A stretch of DNA of 64,000 bases. Origin: DAIDKA01 sp036498905. Lineage in GTDB: Bacteria > Pseudomonadota > Gammaproteobacteria > Steroidobacterales > Steroidobacteraceae. This document shows positions 1 to 7,067 of this stretch, piece by piece. A program made the position numbers and the translations under genes. The notes below the pieces were generated by a model that ran no database searches, was not told where the DNA came from, and saw only the letters and a list, made by a program, of their open reading frames with translations. How positions within the stretch are numbered: the stretch's first letter is position 1; every line of letters begins with the position of its first letter. Where the stretch lies: assembly GCA_036498905.1 (NCBI GenBank), contig DASYER010000122.1, positions 62,001 through 126,000 on the forward strand, read 5' to 3'.

Positions 1-741
1 GCAAGCGACAAGCGGGTGGTGCTGCTCGACGGTGACCTGGGTCTGGCCAATGTGGATGTGTTCCTGGGTCTGTCGCCGCGCTACACGCTGGCGCACGTTC
101 TGAACGGCGAACGCACCCTCGATGAAATCCTGGTGACCGCCCCGCAGGGCTTCCAGGTGGTCCCGGCCGCCTCCGGGGCCGCGAATTTGGCGAACATGGA
201 TGCCCGGGCCCATCTGGGCCTGGTACAGGCCTTCAGCGCTCTGGCGACCCAGGTCGATGTGCTGATCGTGGATACCGCCGCCGGACTCGGCCATGGTGTG
301 ACGCAGTTCTCGCAGGCCGCGCAGCAAGTCGTGGTTACTATCTGTGATGAACCCGCGTCCCTGACCGATGCCTACGCCCTAGTGAAAGTCCTGAGTCGAT
401 ATCACGGCGTCAGCCGCTTCCGCGTGCTGGCCAACATGGTGCGCTCCCCCGGGGGGGGCCAGGACCTGTTTCGTCGCTTCGAACGTGTCACCACCCGCTT
501 CCTTGACGTGGTGCTGGACTTCGTCGGGGAGATTCCCGAGGACGAATATCTGCGTCGCGCCGTACGCGCGCAGCGCACAGTGACCGACGCGTATCCGGCC
601 AGTATTTCCGCGCAGGCGTTCCGCAAGCTCTCGGGCAAAGCGACCGGCTGGCCGATCCCGGACGGCCCGCGCGGCAACCTCGAATTCTTTGTCGAACGGC
701 TGGTACAGCCTCGCCCTGCGCGGCTGGAGGCGGTTCAATGA
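1..741 (+). CDS. flhG: FlhG/FleN-type MinD-like ATPase, 5' truncated
   Basis: Partial gene: the frame is open from base 1, so the start and the P-loop lie outside the window. The protein is a MinD/ParA-family ATPase that limits flagellar number and placement, acting at the membrane and pole with FlhF. What shows this is the switch I stretch DGDLGLANVD at the window edge and the switch II motif LIVDTAAG near residue 90 of the visible part, followed by the C-terminal helices typical of the family. Its stop overlaps the fliA start by four bases (ATGA), which implies translational coupling. The run of G at about 450-457 is a place to check for sequencing error, but the frame continues normally through it. 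Confidence 0.93.
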   Translation, partial: ASDKRVVLLDGDLGLANVDVFLGLSPRYTLAHVLNGERTLDEILVTAPQGFQVVPAASGAANLANMDARAHLGLVQAFSALATQVDVLIVDTAAGLGHGVTQFSQAAQQVVVTICDEPASLTDAYALVKVLSRYHGVSRFRVLANMVRSPGGGQDLFRRFERVTTRFLDVVLDFVGEIPEDEYLRRAVRAQRTVTDAYPASISAQAFRKLSGKATGWPIPDGPRGNLEFFVERLVQPRPARLEAVQ

Positions 742-1472
742 GCGCGGTTGGCGCCTACACTCAACAACGCAGGAACGCTGATGCCGATCAGTTGGTGACG
801 CGCCACGCGGAGCTCGTCAAACGCATTGCCTACCATCTGGCCGGTCGCCTGCCGCCCTCCGTCGAGGTCAATGACCTGATCCAGGCCGGGATGCTGGGTC
901 TGCTGGAGGCTGCCGCCAACTACACCGAAAACCGCGGTGCCAGCTTCGAAACGTTTGCGGGTATCCGCATTCGCGGCGCGATGATCGACGCCTTGCGCAA
1001 GCTTGACTGGGCGCCACGCTCGGTGCATCGCAAGGCCCGCGCCGCCGCCGCCGCCGTGCGTGAAATAGAGCGCGAGACCGGCCGCGACGCCAAGGACGCT
1101 GAAGTGGCGACCCGCATGGGCTGTTCACTGGATGACTACTACGCCATCGTGCAGGACGCGGCGAGCTGCCGGCTCACCAGCCTGGATGATCTGACCATCG
1201 CCACCGCCGCGGCCGCCGAGACGCTCGATCCATTTCGGGAGACCGCCGATGAGGGCTTTCGTGGCGCCTTGGTCCAGGCCATCGAAGGCCTGCCGGAGCG
1301 TGAAAAACTGGTGATGTCGCTGTACTACTCTGATGAACTGAACCTCAAGGAAATCGGCGCTGTATTGAACGTAACCGAGTCGCGCGTGTGCCAGCTGCAT
1401 GGACAGGCACTGGTGCGGCTGCGGGCCCGGCTGGCCGCCTGGAAGGACTCGCAGGAGCCGGCCCGGCCTTAG
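738..1472 (+). CDS. fliA: RNA polymerase sigma-28 factor FliA
   Basis: Sigma-70-family factor of 244 residues for late flagellar and chemotaxis genes. Region 2 is visible near residues 25-75 (LVKRIAYHLAGRLP, then NDLIQAGMLGLLEAA), region 3 in the middle, and region 4 at the C-terminus (LPEREKLVMSLYY, then LNLKEIGAVLNVTESRVCQL), which forms the helix-turn-helix reading the -35 box. There is no region 1.1, as expected for FliA. Its predicted targets in this window are the TAAAGTTY-N11-GCCGTTAR sites before flgM, fliS and flaG and the related site before fliC. Two FlgM-like anti-sigma proteins are encoded at 15016-16437. The start overlaps the flhG stop. Confidence 0.96.
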   Translation: MSAVGAYTQQRRNADADQLVTRHAELVKRIAYHLAGRLPPSVEVNDLIQAGMLGLLEAAANYTENRGASFETFAGIRIRGAMIDALRKLDWAPRSVHRKARAAAAAVREIERETGRDAKDAEVATRMGCSLDDYYAIVQDAASCRLTSLDDLTIATAAAAETLDPFRETADEGFRGALVQAIEGLPEREKLVMSLYYSDELNLKEIGAVLNVTESRVCQLHGQALVRLRARLAAWKDSQEPARP

Positions 1473-1488
1473 CCGGGAGGACTTTGCG

Positions 1489-1890
1489 GTGAAATCCGAT
1501 ATGAAATTCCTGGTGGTCGATGACTTCGCCTCGATGCGCCGCATGGTCAAAAGCGTGCTCAACGAACTTGGCTACAGCAACGTCACCGAAGCAGACGACG
1601 GCAGCACGGCATTCCCGCTGCTGCGTGACGGCAATTTCGATTTCCTGATTACGGACTGGAACATGCCGGGTATGCCGGGACTGGAACTGCTCAGGGCCGT
1701 GCGGGCCGATCCGAAGCTGGCGAAACTTCCGGTACTGATGCTGACCGCGGAAACCAACCGCGAACAGATCATCGCGGCGGCACAGGCGCGCGTGGACGGC
1801 TATGTCATCAAACCTTTCACCGCCGATGTGCTCAAGAAAAAGCTGCTCAAGATACTCGAGGCGGCGGCCAGTGAAGCGGCCACCCATTAG
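1489..1890 (+). CDS. cheY: Chemotaxis response regulator CheY
   Basis: Single receiver domain of 133 residues. When phosphorylated by CheA it binds the flagellar switch and changes rotation. Counting from the GTG at 1489, the acidic pair is D11-D12, the phospho-acceptor is D56 (ITDWNMPG), the switch residues are T86 and Y105, and the conserved lysine is K108 (VIKPF). I chose GTG 1489 because GGGAGG at 1475-1480 sits 8 bases upstream; the ATG at 1501 would be too far from it. Position directly after fliA matches cheY in polar-flagellum loci, but the cheZ that normally follows is missing here. Confidence 0.93.
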   Translation: MKSDMKFLVVDDFASMRRMVKSVLNELGYSNVTEADDGSTAFPLLRDGNFDFLITDWNMPGMPGLELLRAVRADPKLAKLPVLMLTAETNREQIIAAAQARVDGYVIKPFTADVLKKKLLKILEAAASEAATH

Positions 1891-1920
1891 TCGTATACCC
1901 GGAGATCTATTACGGACGTT

Positions 1921-2655
1921 TTGAGCGTAATCGGCCTGTTGCTGGCGCTGTGTGCAATTCTGGCGGGAGCCATGCTCAAGGGCGCGGGCCTGATGGCACT
2001 GGTTTCAACCGCCGGATTCACCGTGGTCGTGCTCGGCACCATCGGTGCGATCTGCGTGCAGACTCCGCTGCCCGTGATGCGCCACGCGCTGAAGATCCTT
2101 CCCTGGGTGATGCGCCCTCCCGCGCTGCAGCCGGAAATGCTGCTGAAGAAGATGCTTGACTGGAGCAATACGGTCCGCCGCCAGGGCTTGCTGGCCCTGG
2201 AGCCTGCGATGCGCCGCGAGCGTGATCCCTTCGTTCGCAAGGCCCTGCAACTGGTTGTCGACGGCAACGAACCTGATGCCATTCGCGGTGCGATGGAAGT
2301 CGAATTGAGCACGCGCGAACACGCGGACACCCTGGGAGCGCGCGTGTTTGAAGGCATGGGCGTCTACTCTCCGACCCTCGGCATCATCGGCGCCGTGCTT
2401 GGCCTCATGGCCGTGCTGCAGAATCTCTCCGATCCGTCCAGGCTGGGACATGGCATCGCCGCCGCCTTTACCGCCACGGTCTACGGCATAGGTCTTGCGA
2501 ACCTGTTTTTCCTTCCCATCGCAGCGAAGCTGAAAGGGACCATCCATGCGCAGTCGCAGGTCCGCGAGATGATCATCGAGGGCATGCTGTGCATTGCCCA
2601 AGGCGAGAACCCGCGCATCATCGAGACCAAGCTGCGCGGCTACATGCAGAGTTGA
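1921..2655 (+). CDS. motC: Flagellar stator subunit MotC (MotA family)
   Basis: MotA-type inner-membrane stator subunit that conducts ions and turns the rotor together with MotD. Four hydrophobic segments are visible, at about residues 1-20, 25-45, 145-165 and 178-200, with the cytoplasmic loop between the second and third carrying the rotor-contacting charged residues. The conserved MotA region runs YSPTLGIIGAVLGLM and later FTATVYGIGLANLFFLP. The start is odd: the first ATG/GTG/TTG in frame is TTG 1921, yet family members begin M-D-V-L-S-L-I-G, which here would align with the ACG at 1912 (ATT lies at 1909), and the only GGAG (1901-1904) fits those positions better. The pairing with motD is tight. 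Confidence 0.9.
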   Translation: MSVIGLLLALCAILAGAMLKGAGLMALVSTAGFTVVVLGTIGAICVQTPLPVMRHALKILPWVMRPPALQPEMLLKKMLDWSNTVRRQGLLALEPAMRRERDPFVRKALQLVVDGNEPDAIRGAMEVELSTREHADTLGARVFEGMGVYSPTLGIIGAVLGLMAVLQNLSDPSRLGHGIAAAFTATVYGIGLANLFFLPIAAKLKGTIHAQSQVREMIIEGMLCIAQGENPRIIETKLRGYMQS

Positions 2656-2659
2656 TGAG

Positions 2660-3529
2660 ATGGCGCGCAAGCGGAAGAAGCCGGCCGAGGAGGAGCCCAA
2701 GCACGCGGCCTGGGCGGTCCCGTATGGCGACCTGGTCACGCTGCTGTTTGCATTTTTCGTGGTGCTGTACGCCGTCTCTTCGGTGAACGAAGGCAAGTAC
2801 CGGGCCCTGTCCAGCACTCTGTTCACCGAGTTCAACGGGCAGAAGCCACCCGGATCGGCGCCCGGTTCCGCCCCGGGTGCGCTCCTCGCCACGCGTTCGT
2901 ACCCGGGCACTGCAACCCAATCATCGGCTCCCGATTCGCATGCGATCTTCGCCGACACCGCCACCGTGACGCGCGTGCAGGCCGAGGAAATCGCGCGCGC
3001 GCAGGCCGAATCCCAGGCACTCGATAAGGTCGCGGCCGATGTCAGTGCGGCCATGTCCGACCTGATCAAGTCGGACCTCGTGGTCGTACGCCGTAAAGGC
3101 ACGACCATCGAGGTCGAGATACGCACCGACATTCTGTTCCCCAGCGGCAGCGCGACACTCTCGCCCACGGCAGTCGGTGTCATCCGCAAGTTGTCGCAGA
3201 CTCTGGTCGAGCTGCCGAATCCGGTGCGCGTTGAAGGTCACACCGACAGTCAGCCCATCGACACGGCCGCATTTCCCTCGAATTGGGAACTATCATCGGC
3301 GCGCGCCGCCAGTGTCGTGCACCTCATCGCCAGCAGCGGCATCGACCCGGCGCGCCTGTCGGTCATCGGGCGTGCGCAATTCAGTCCGGTACAGCCCAAC
3401 ACCACCGCAGCGGGCCGCAATGCCAATCGGCGCGTCCTGATTTCGATTCTGCCGCCGGGTAGTCCCGCGCCGGCCGCCAATCCCACGCCAGCCGACCCGG
3501 CCACCGCGGCAATTCCAGCCTCACGTTGA
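2660..3529 (+). CDS. motD: Flagellar stator subunit MotD (MotB family)
   Basis: MotB-type stator subunit of 289 residues that anchors MotC to peptidoglycan. After a basic, cytoplasmic N-terminus comes one transmembrane helix at about residues 22-45, starting with the ion-binding aspartate D24 in PYGDLVTLLFAF. A Gly/Pro/Ala-rich linker follows, then a C-terminal OmpA-like peptidoglycan-binding domain at about 140-265, with VEGHTDSQPI, LSSARAASVV and NRRVLISI. A Pro/Ala-rich tail ends the protein. ATG 2660 lies five bases past the motC stop; an upstream in-frame extension would run through motC and lacks family similarity. Confidence 0.93.
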   Translation: MARKRKKPAEEEPKHAAWAVPYGDLVTLLFAFFVVLYAVSSVNEGKYRALSSTLFTEFNGQKPPGSAPGSAPGALLATRSYPGTATQSSAPDSHAIFADTATVTRVQAEEIARAQAESQALDKVAADVSAAMSDLIKSDLVVVRRKGTTIEVEIRTDILFPSGSATLSPTAVGVIRKLSQTLVELPNPVRVEGHTDSQPIDTAAFPSNWELSSARAASVVHLIASSGIDPARLSVIGRAQFSPVQPNTTAAGRNANRRVLISILPPGSPAPAANPTPADPATAAIPASR

Positions 3530-3540
3530 CGCCCGGTGCG

Positions 3541-3556
3541 TGGCACGGTTCCTGCA
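3541..3556 (+). promoter_or_regulatory. Sigma-54 promoter of the cheA operon
   Basis: TGGCACG-GTTC-CTGCA keeps the GG-N10-GC core and the full TGGCACG -24 element of RpoN promoters. It lies 75 bases before the DUF2802 start at 3632, between motD and the chemotaxis operon. An activator of the FleQ/FlrC type would be needed; none is in the window. Confidence 0.7.
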
Positions 3557-3631
3557 CTTTCTATCAGCAGGTTTGCGACTCGCCGGAAATCCGGCGCAGG
3601 ACGATGTGAACTGCATCACAGGAAGAGTGCA

Positions 3632-4105
3632 ATGATTCAAACTGCCACCCATCATGCCGTCGCCGCGGCGACGGCCTCTGCCCCGATCTTCGGCTATGTC
3701 CTGGTGCCGCCACCGGACTACGTGCTGATCGTGCTGACGGGCGTCGTGGTCATCTTGGCCGGAATATTGATTGCAGCGCTGTTCGCGGCGCGCATCAAGC
3801 GCTCCGCGACCCTGGAATCCCGCAAGATTCTCGACGGTTCGGCTTGGCTGGCCGAGCAGATCGAACAGCTCAGTGGGACTCTGGCCGTCACCGATGCGCG
3901 CATTGCGGCATTGGCCGCACGGCTGGATGAACAGTCCCGGACCGCCCAAGCGACCGGACCCACCAGCTACAACGTGGCCATCCGCCTCGCGCGCAGCGGC
4001 GCCTCGCGCCAGGAACTAATAACTACCTGCGGTGTGACGCAGCAGGAGGCAGATCTGGTCCTGCGCCTGCATGCTACGGATCCGACGGTCCGCACGGCTG
4101 CCTAG
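3632..4105 (+). CDS. DUF2802 membrane protein of the chemotaxis locus
   Basis: Protein of 157 residues with one N-terminal transmembrane helix at about residues 27-52 (VLIVLTGVVVILAGILIAALF), then a coiled-coil-like stretch (about 60-105) and a small helical C-terminal domain with YNVAIRLARSGASRQEL and QQEADLVLRLH. The C-terminal pattern is that of DUF2802, found next to motD/parC/cheW in polar flagellates; its job is not known. ATG 3632 has GGAAG at 3621-3625. The N-terminal extension possible in this frame would overlap the sigma-54 promoter and looks noncoding. First gene of the operon that continues to cheA. Confidence 0.78.
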   Translation: MIQTATHHAVAAATASAPIFGYVLVPPPDYVLIVLTGVVVILAGILIAALFAARIKRSATLESRKILDGSAWLAEQIEQLSGTLAVTDARIAALAARLDEQSRTAQATGPTSYNVAIRLARSGASRQELITTCGVTQQEADLVLRLHATDPTVRTAA

Positions 4106-4155
4106 CATCCGCGGGCTCCTCAAGCCGGCGAGACGCCGGCCGATATCAGGATGTA

Positions 4156-4488
4156 ATGAAATCAGCCCGCAAAACTGTGCGCCGCACCCGCAAGGCTTCC
4201 GACTCACCGCCAAAGTCAGAGGTCGTCGTCGTGCCTGCCGACTGCACGGTGCGCAATATCAGCACGCTGCGGGAGCGTCTGTGCGCGGTGTCGGACAATG
4301 TGCGCAACATCACACTTGACCTGCGGCAACTGCAAAGGTTCGACAGCGCTACGCTGCAATTGATTGCAGCCTTTACGCGCGACCACGGCGCACGCGGCAC
4401 CAACCTACTGACTTGTGGCACGCCTGCAGCCTGGGATGAGGCCGCAGCACTACTGGGGCTCACCGCCACGTTCGCCGGCAATCCCTGA
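4156..4488 (+). CDS. STAS-domain protein
   Basis: Protein of 110 residues with a basic N-terminal tail (about 25 residues) and one STAS domain, the fold of anti-sigma-factor antagonists and MlaB. Typical parts are the strand-helix TVRNISTLRERL, the strand ITLDLRQLQRFDSATLQLI, where the serine S57 in RFDSATL sits at the position phosphorylated in SpoIIAA-like proteins, and the ending LLGLTATFAGNP. It lies five bases before cheA in the same operon, so it probably interacts with the chemotaxis array or with the kinase. A partner anti-sigma kinase is not seen nearby. Function is not established by the sequence. Confidence 0.8.
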   Translation: MKSARKTVRRTRKASDSPPKSEVVVVPADCTVRNISTLRERLCAVSDNVRNITLDLRQLQRFDSATLQLIAAFTRDHGARGTNLLTCGTPAAWDEAAALLGLTATFAGNP

Positions 4489-4493
4489 ATGCC

Positions 4494-6518
4494 ATGAGCA
4501 TCGATCTGACTCAATTCCATGGGGCGTTCTTCGATGAGAGCTTCGAAGCGCTGGACCTGATGGAGTCGACGCTGCTTACTCTGACCGCCGGCAGCCCTGA
4601 TGCGGAGTCGGTCAATGCGATCTTCCGGGTCGCCCATTCAATCAAGGGTGGCGGCGCGACCTTCGGTTTCGGCGAGATTGCCTCCTTCACCCATAGTCTT
4701 GAAACCCTGCTCGAAGAGCTGCGCAGTGAGCGCATGCCGGTCACCCAGCCGATTTGCGACCTGCTGTTGAAGTCGGTCGACGTGATGCGCGCCATGCTGG
4801 GTGCAGCCAGGACCAAACAGCCCTACGACGCGCAGAGCGTGACCGATCTGCAACTCGACATCGAACGCATCATCCTGCGGCAGAAGGCCGGCATATCGGG
4901 CTCTGCATCGGTGGCCACTGTGACGCCGGGCCCGGGCGGCGCGGCGCCGGCCAGCACTGACTGGCTCATCGGTCTGCGACCCGGTCCGGAATTCTTTGCG
5001 CGCGGGACCGATCCGGCACGCATCTTTCGGGAGCTTGGCGGCCTGGGCTCCCTGACGGTCAGTGTGCAACTCGATGCCCTGCCCTCATACCGGACCATGG
5101 ACCCTAAGCGCTGTTACCTGAGCTGGTCCCTCTCCCTCGTCAGCAGCGCCCCCGAGGCCGCGATTCGGGAAGTCTTCGAATGGCTGAACGCCGACTGCGA
5201 ATTGACGCTCACGGCCGATCACGGCTCTGCTGCGCCCGTGGGCGTCCAAACCGCGGGCGACGCGCCCGCACTTGCCGCCGTGATCGCTGACGCGGCACCT
5301 GGGGCAACCAGTGAGCCTGCGCATTTCGTTGCGCCACCGGACGCCGGATCGATCCGGGTCGGCGTGGAGAAGGTCGATGAACTGATCAATACCGTGGGGG
5401 AACTGGTCATCACCCATGCGATGTTGAGCCAAATCAGTCTTGGCGTGACGGGTCCGGGTGTGGACGGGCTGCGCTCCGGAATGCAGCAGCTGGAGCGCAA
5501 CATGCGGCAGCTGCAGGAAAGCGTCATGCGTGTGCGCATGCTGCCGATCAGTACGGTATTCAGCCGCTTTCCGCGCATGGTGCGCGATCTGGCGCAACGC
5601 CTGGACAAGCAGGTAGAACTGAAAATCACCGGCGAAACCACCGAACTCGACAAGACCGTGCTGGAGAAGATCGGCGACCCGCTGCTGCATCTGGTCCGCA
5701 ACAGCATCGATCACGGCATCGAAGGCACGGCCGCGCGCGCGGCTAGCGGCAAGAATGCCGTCGGCACGGTCCATCTGAAGGCCAGCCATCATGGCGGCAG
5801 CATTGTCATCGAGGTCGCAGATGATGGTGCAGGTCTGGACAGCGAGCGAATCGTGAGTAAAGCCCGCGCCGCGGGGCTGGTCGACTCCTCTGACAGGCTC
5901 ACTGAGGAGGAGATCCAGGAGTTGATCTTCAGTCCGGGATTCACGACCGCCGAGGTCGCCACGGATGTCTCTGGACGCGGGGTCGGGATGGACGTGGTCC
6001 GTAGCAACGTGACCGAACTGGGCGGCAAGATAGAAGTGCACAGCGAGCCTGGCCGCGGCTCTCGGTTCGTGATCACCCTGCCGTTGACCCTCGCGATTGT
6101 GGACGGACTGTCGGTGGCGGTCGGAGATCAGACCTACATCCTGCCGATGATGTCCACTATCGAGTCACTTCGCCTGGCTCCCAGCCAGGTGACTGCGATT
6201 GCCGATGGCCGTGAGGTATTCGGCTTCCGCAATGAATATTTGCCCATAGTCCGGCTGTACAAATTCTTCGGATTAAACCCACGGGCCCGTGCCCTGCACG
6301 AAGGGCTGGTCGTCGTCGTGGAAGGCGCCGGGCGCCGCGTCGGCCTGTTCGTCGATGATCTGCTCGGCCAGCAACAGGTCGTGATCAAGTCACTGGAGAC
6401 CCACTATGGCCGCGTCGCAGGCATCTCGGCCGCCACCATCCTGGGTGATGGGTCGGTCGCCCTGATTCTCGACGTTGCCGATCTGATCCGCAGCGCCGCG
6501 CATCGTGAAGCGGCCTAG
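4494..6518 (+). CDS. cheA: Chemotaxis histidine kinase CheA
   Basis: Autophosphorylating kinase of the chemotaxis array, 674 residues. Domains in order: HPt with the phospho-histidine H48 (VAHSIKGGGATFGF); a region at about 160-245 with GLRPGPEFFARGTDP and MDPKRCYLSW, common in CheA proteins that phosphorylate more than one receiver; a dimerisation helix pair at about 285-345; an HHK/CheA ATPase domain with N-box HLVRNSIDHGIE, G1 DDGAGLD and G2 GRGVGMDVV; and a C-terminal CheW-like domain from about 530. Phosphoryl receivers encoded nearby are two CheY and CheB. It follows the STAS gene after five bases. Confidence 0.97.
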   Translation: MSIDLTQFHGAFFDESFEALDLMESTLLTLTAGSPDAESVNAIFRVAHSIKGGGATFGFGEIASFTHSLETLLEELRSERMPVTQPICDLLLKSVDVMRAMLGAARTKQPYDAQSVTDLQLDIERIILRQKAGISGSASVATVTPGPGGAAPASTDWLIGLRPGPEFFARGTDPARIFRELGGLGSLTVSVQLDALPSYRTMDPKRCYLSWSLSLVSSAPEAAIREVFEWLNADCELTLTADHGSAAPVGVQTAGDAPALAAVIADAAPGATSEPAHFVAPPDAGSIRVGVEKVDELINTVGELVITHAMLSQISLGVTGPGVDGLRSGMQQLERNMRQLQESVMRVRMLPISTVFSRFPRMVRDLAQRLDKQVELKITGETTELDKTVLEKIGDPLLHLVRNSIDHGIEGTAARAASGKNAVGTVHLKASHHGGSIVIEVADDGAGLDSERIVSKARAAGLVDSSDRLTEEEIQELIFSPGFTTAEVATDVSGRGVGMDVVRSNVTELGGKIEVHSEPGRGSRFVITLPLTLAIVDGLSVAVGDQTYILPMMSTIESLRLAPSQVTAIADGREVFGFRNEYLPIVRLYKFFGLNPRARALHEGLVVVVEGAGRRVGLFVDDLLGQQQVVIKSLETHYGRVAGISAATILGDGSVALILDVADLIRSAAHREAA

Positions 6519-6543
6519 CCGCACCCCTTGAGGAGACTCGTTC

Positions 6544-7053
6544 ATGCCAAGTCCGTCAACCGACCCGACCGCTACCGCCGCGACCAGCCAGGTCCTGACG
6601 TTCGTGATTGGCGAGGCCACCTACGGCATCGACATCCCCTGCGTGCAGGAGATTCGCGGCTGGTCGGCGGTGACGCGGCTGCCACAGGCTCCTGCGGATG
6701 TCCTTGGGGTTCTGAATCTGCGCGGCGCGATCGTCCCGGTTCTGGATCTGCGCCTAAAATTCGGCAGTGCCGATGTTCAATATTCCCCGATCACCGTGAT
6801 CATTGTGGTCTCGGTGATGTCCGCCAAGGGCCCGCGTGATTTCGGGATGGTGGTGGACGGTGTTTCGGACGTAATCGATATCGCTCCACAGGATGTAAGA
6901 GCGGCGCCGGATCTGGGCACCAGCGCCGCCAGCGCCTGCATTCGCGGCCTGATTCCGATATCCGGCCATATGGTGATCCTCCTGGACATCGATCTGCTGA
7001 TCGGCAAGGACTTCTCCGCGGCCGTGTCCGATGACGCAAACCGGGCAGCCTGA
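6544..7053 (+). CDS. cheW: Chemotaxis coupling protein CheW
   Basis: Adaptor of 169 residues that links CheA to chemoreceptors in the cytoplasmic array. The CheW fold is clear: FVIGEATYGIDIPCVQEIRGW, the loop TRLPQAPADVLGVLNLRGAIVPVLDLR, and the second half with GMVVDGVSDVIDI and IRGLIPISGHMVILLDID. A start at ATG 6544 follows AGGAG at 6531-6535. It sits between cheA and the receptor gene, so the three core array components are made from one transcript. Confidence 0.96.
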   Translation: MPSPSTDPTATAATSQVLTFVIGEATYGIDIPCVQEIRGWSAVTRLPQAPADVLGVLNLRGAIVPVLDLRLKFGSADVQYSPITVIIVVSVMSAKGPRDFGMVVDGVSDVIDIAPQDVRAAPDLGTSAASACIRGLIPISGHMVILLDIDLLIGKDFSAAVSDDANRAA

Positions 7054-7067
7054 GCGAACCTTGCACC

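Noticed and set aside
446..460. Frameshift in flhG at the run of C and G
   Set aside because: The frame continues with normal FlhG similarity on both sides.
2005..3189. 394-codon minus-strand frame opposite motC/motD
   Set aside because: Both motC and motD are clear on the plus strand through this stretch.
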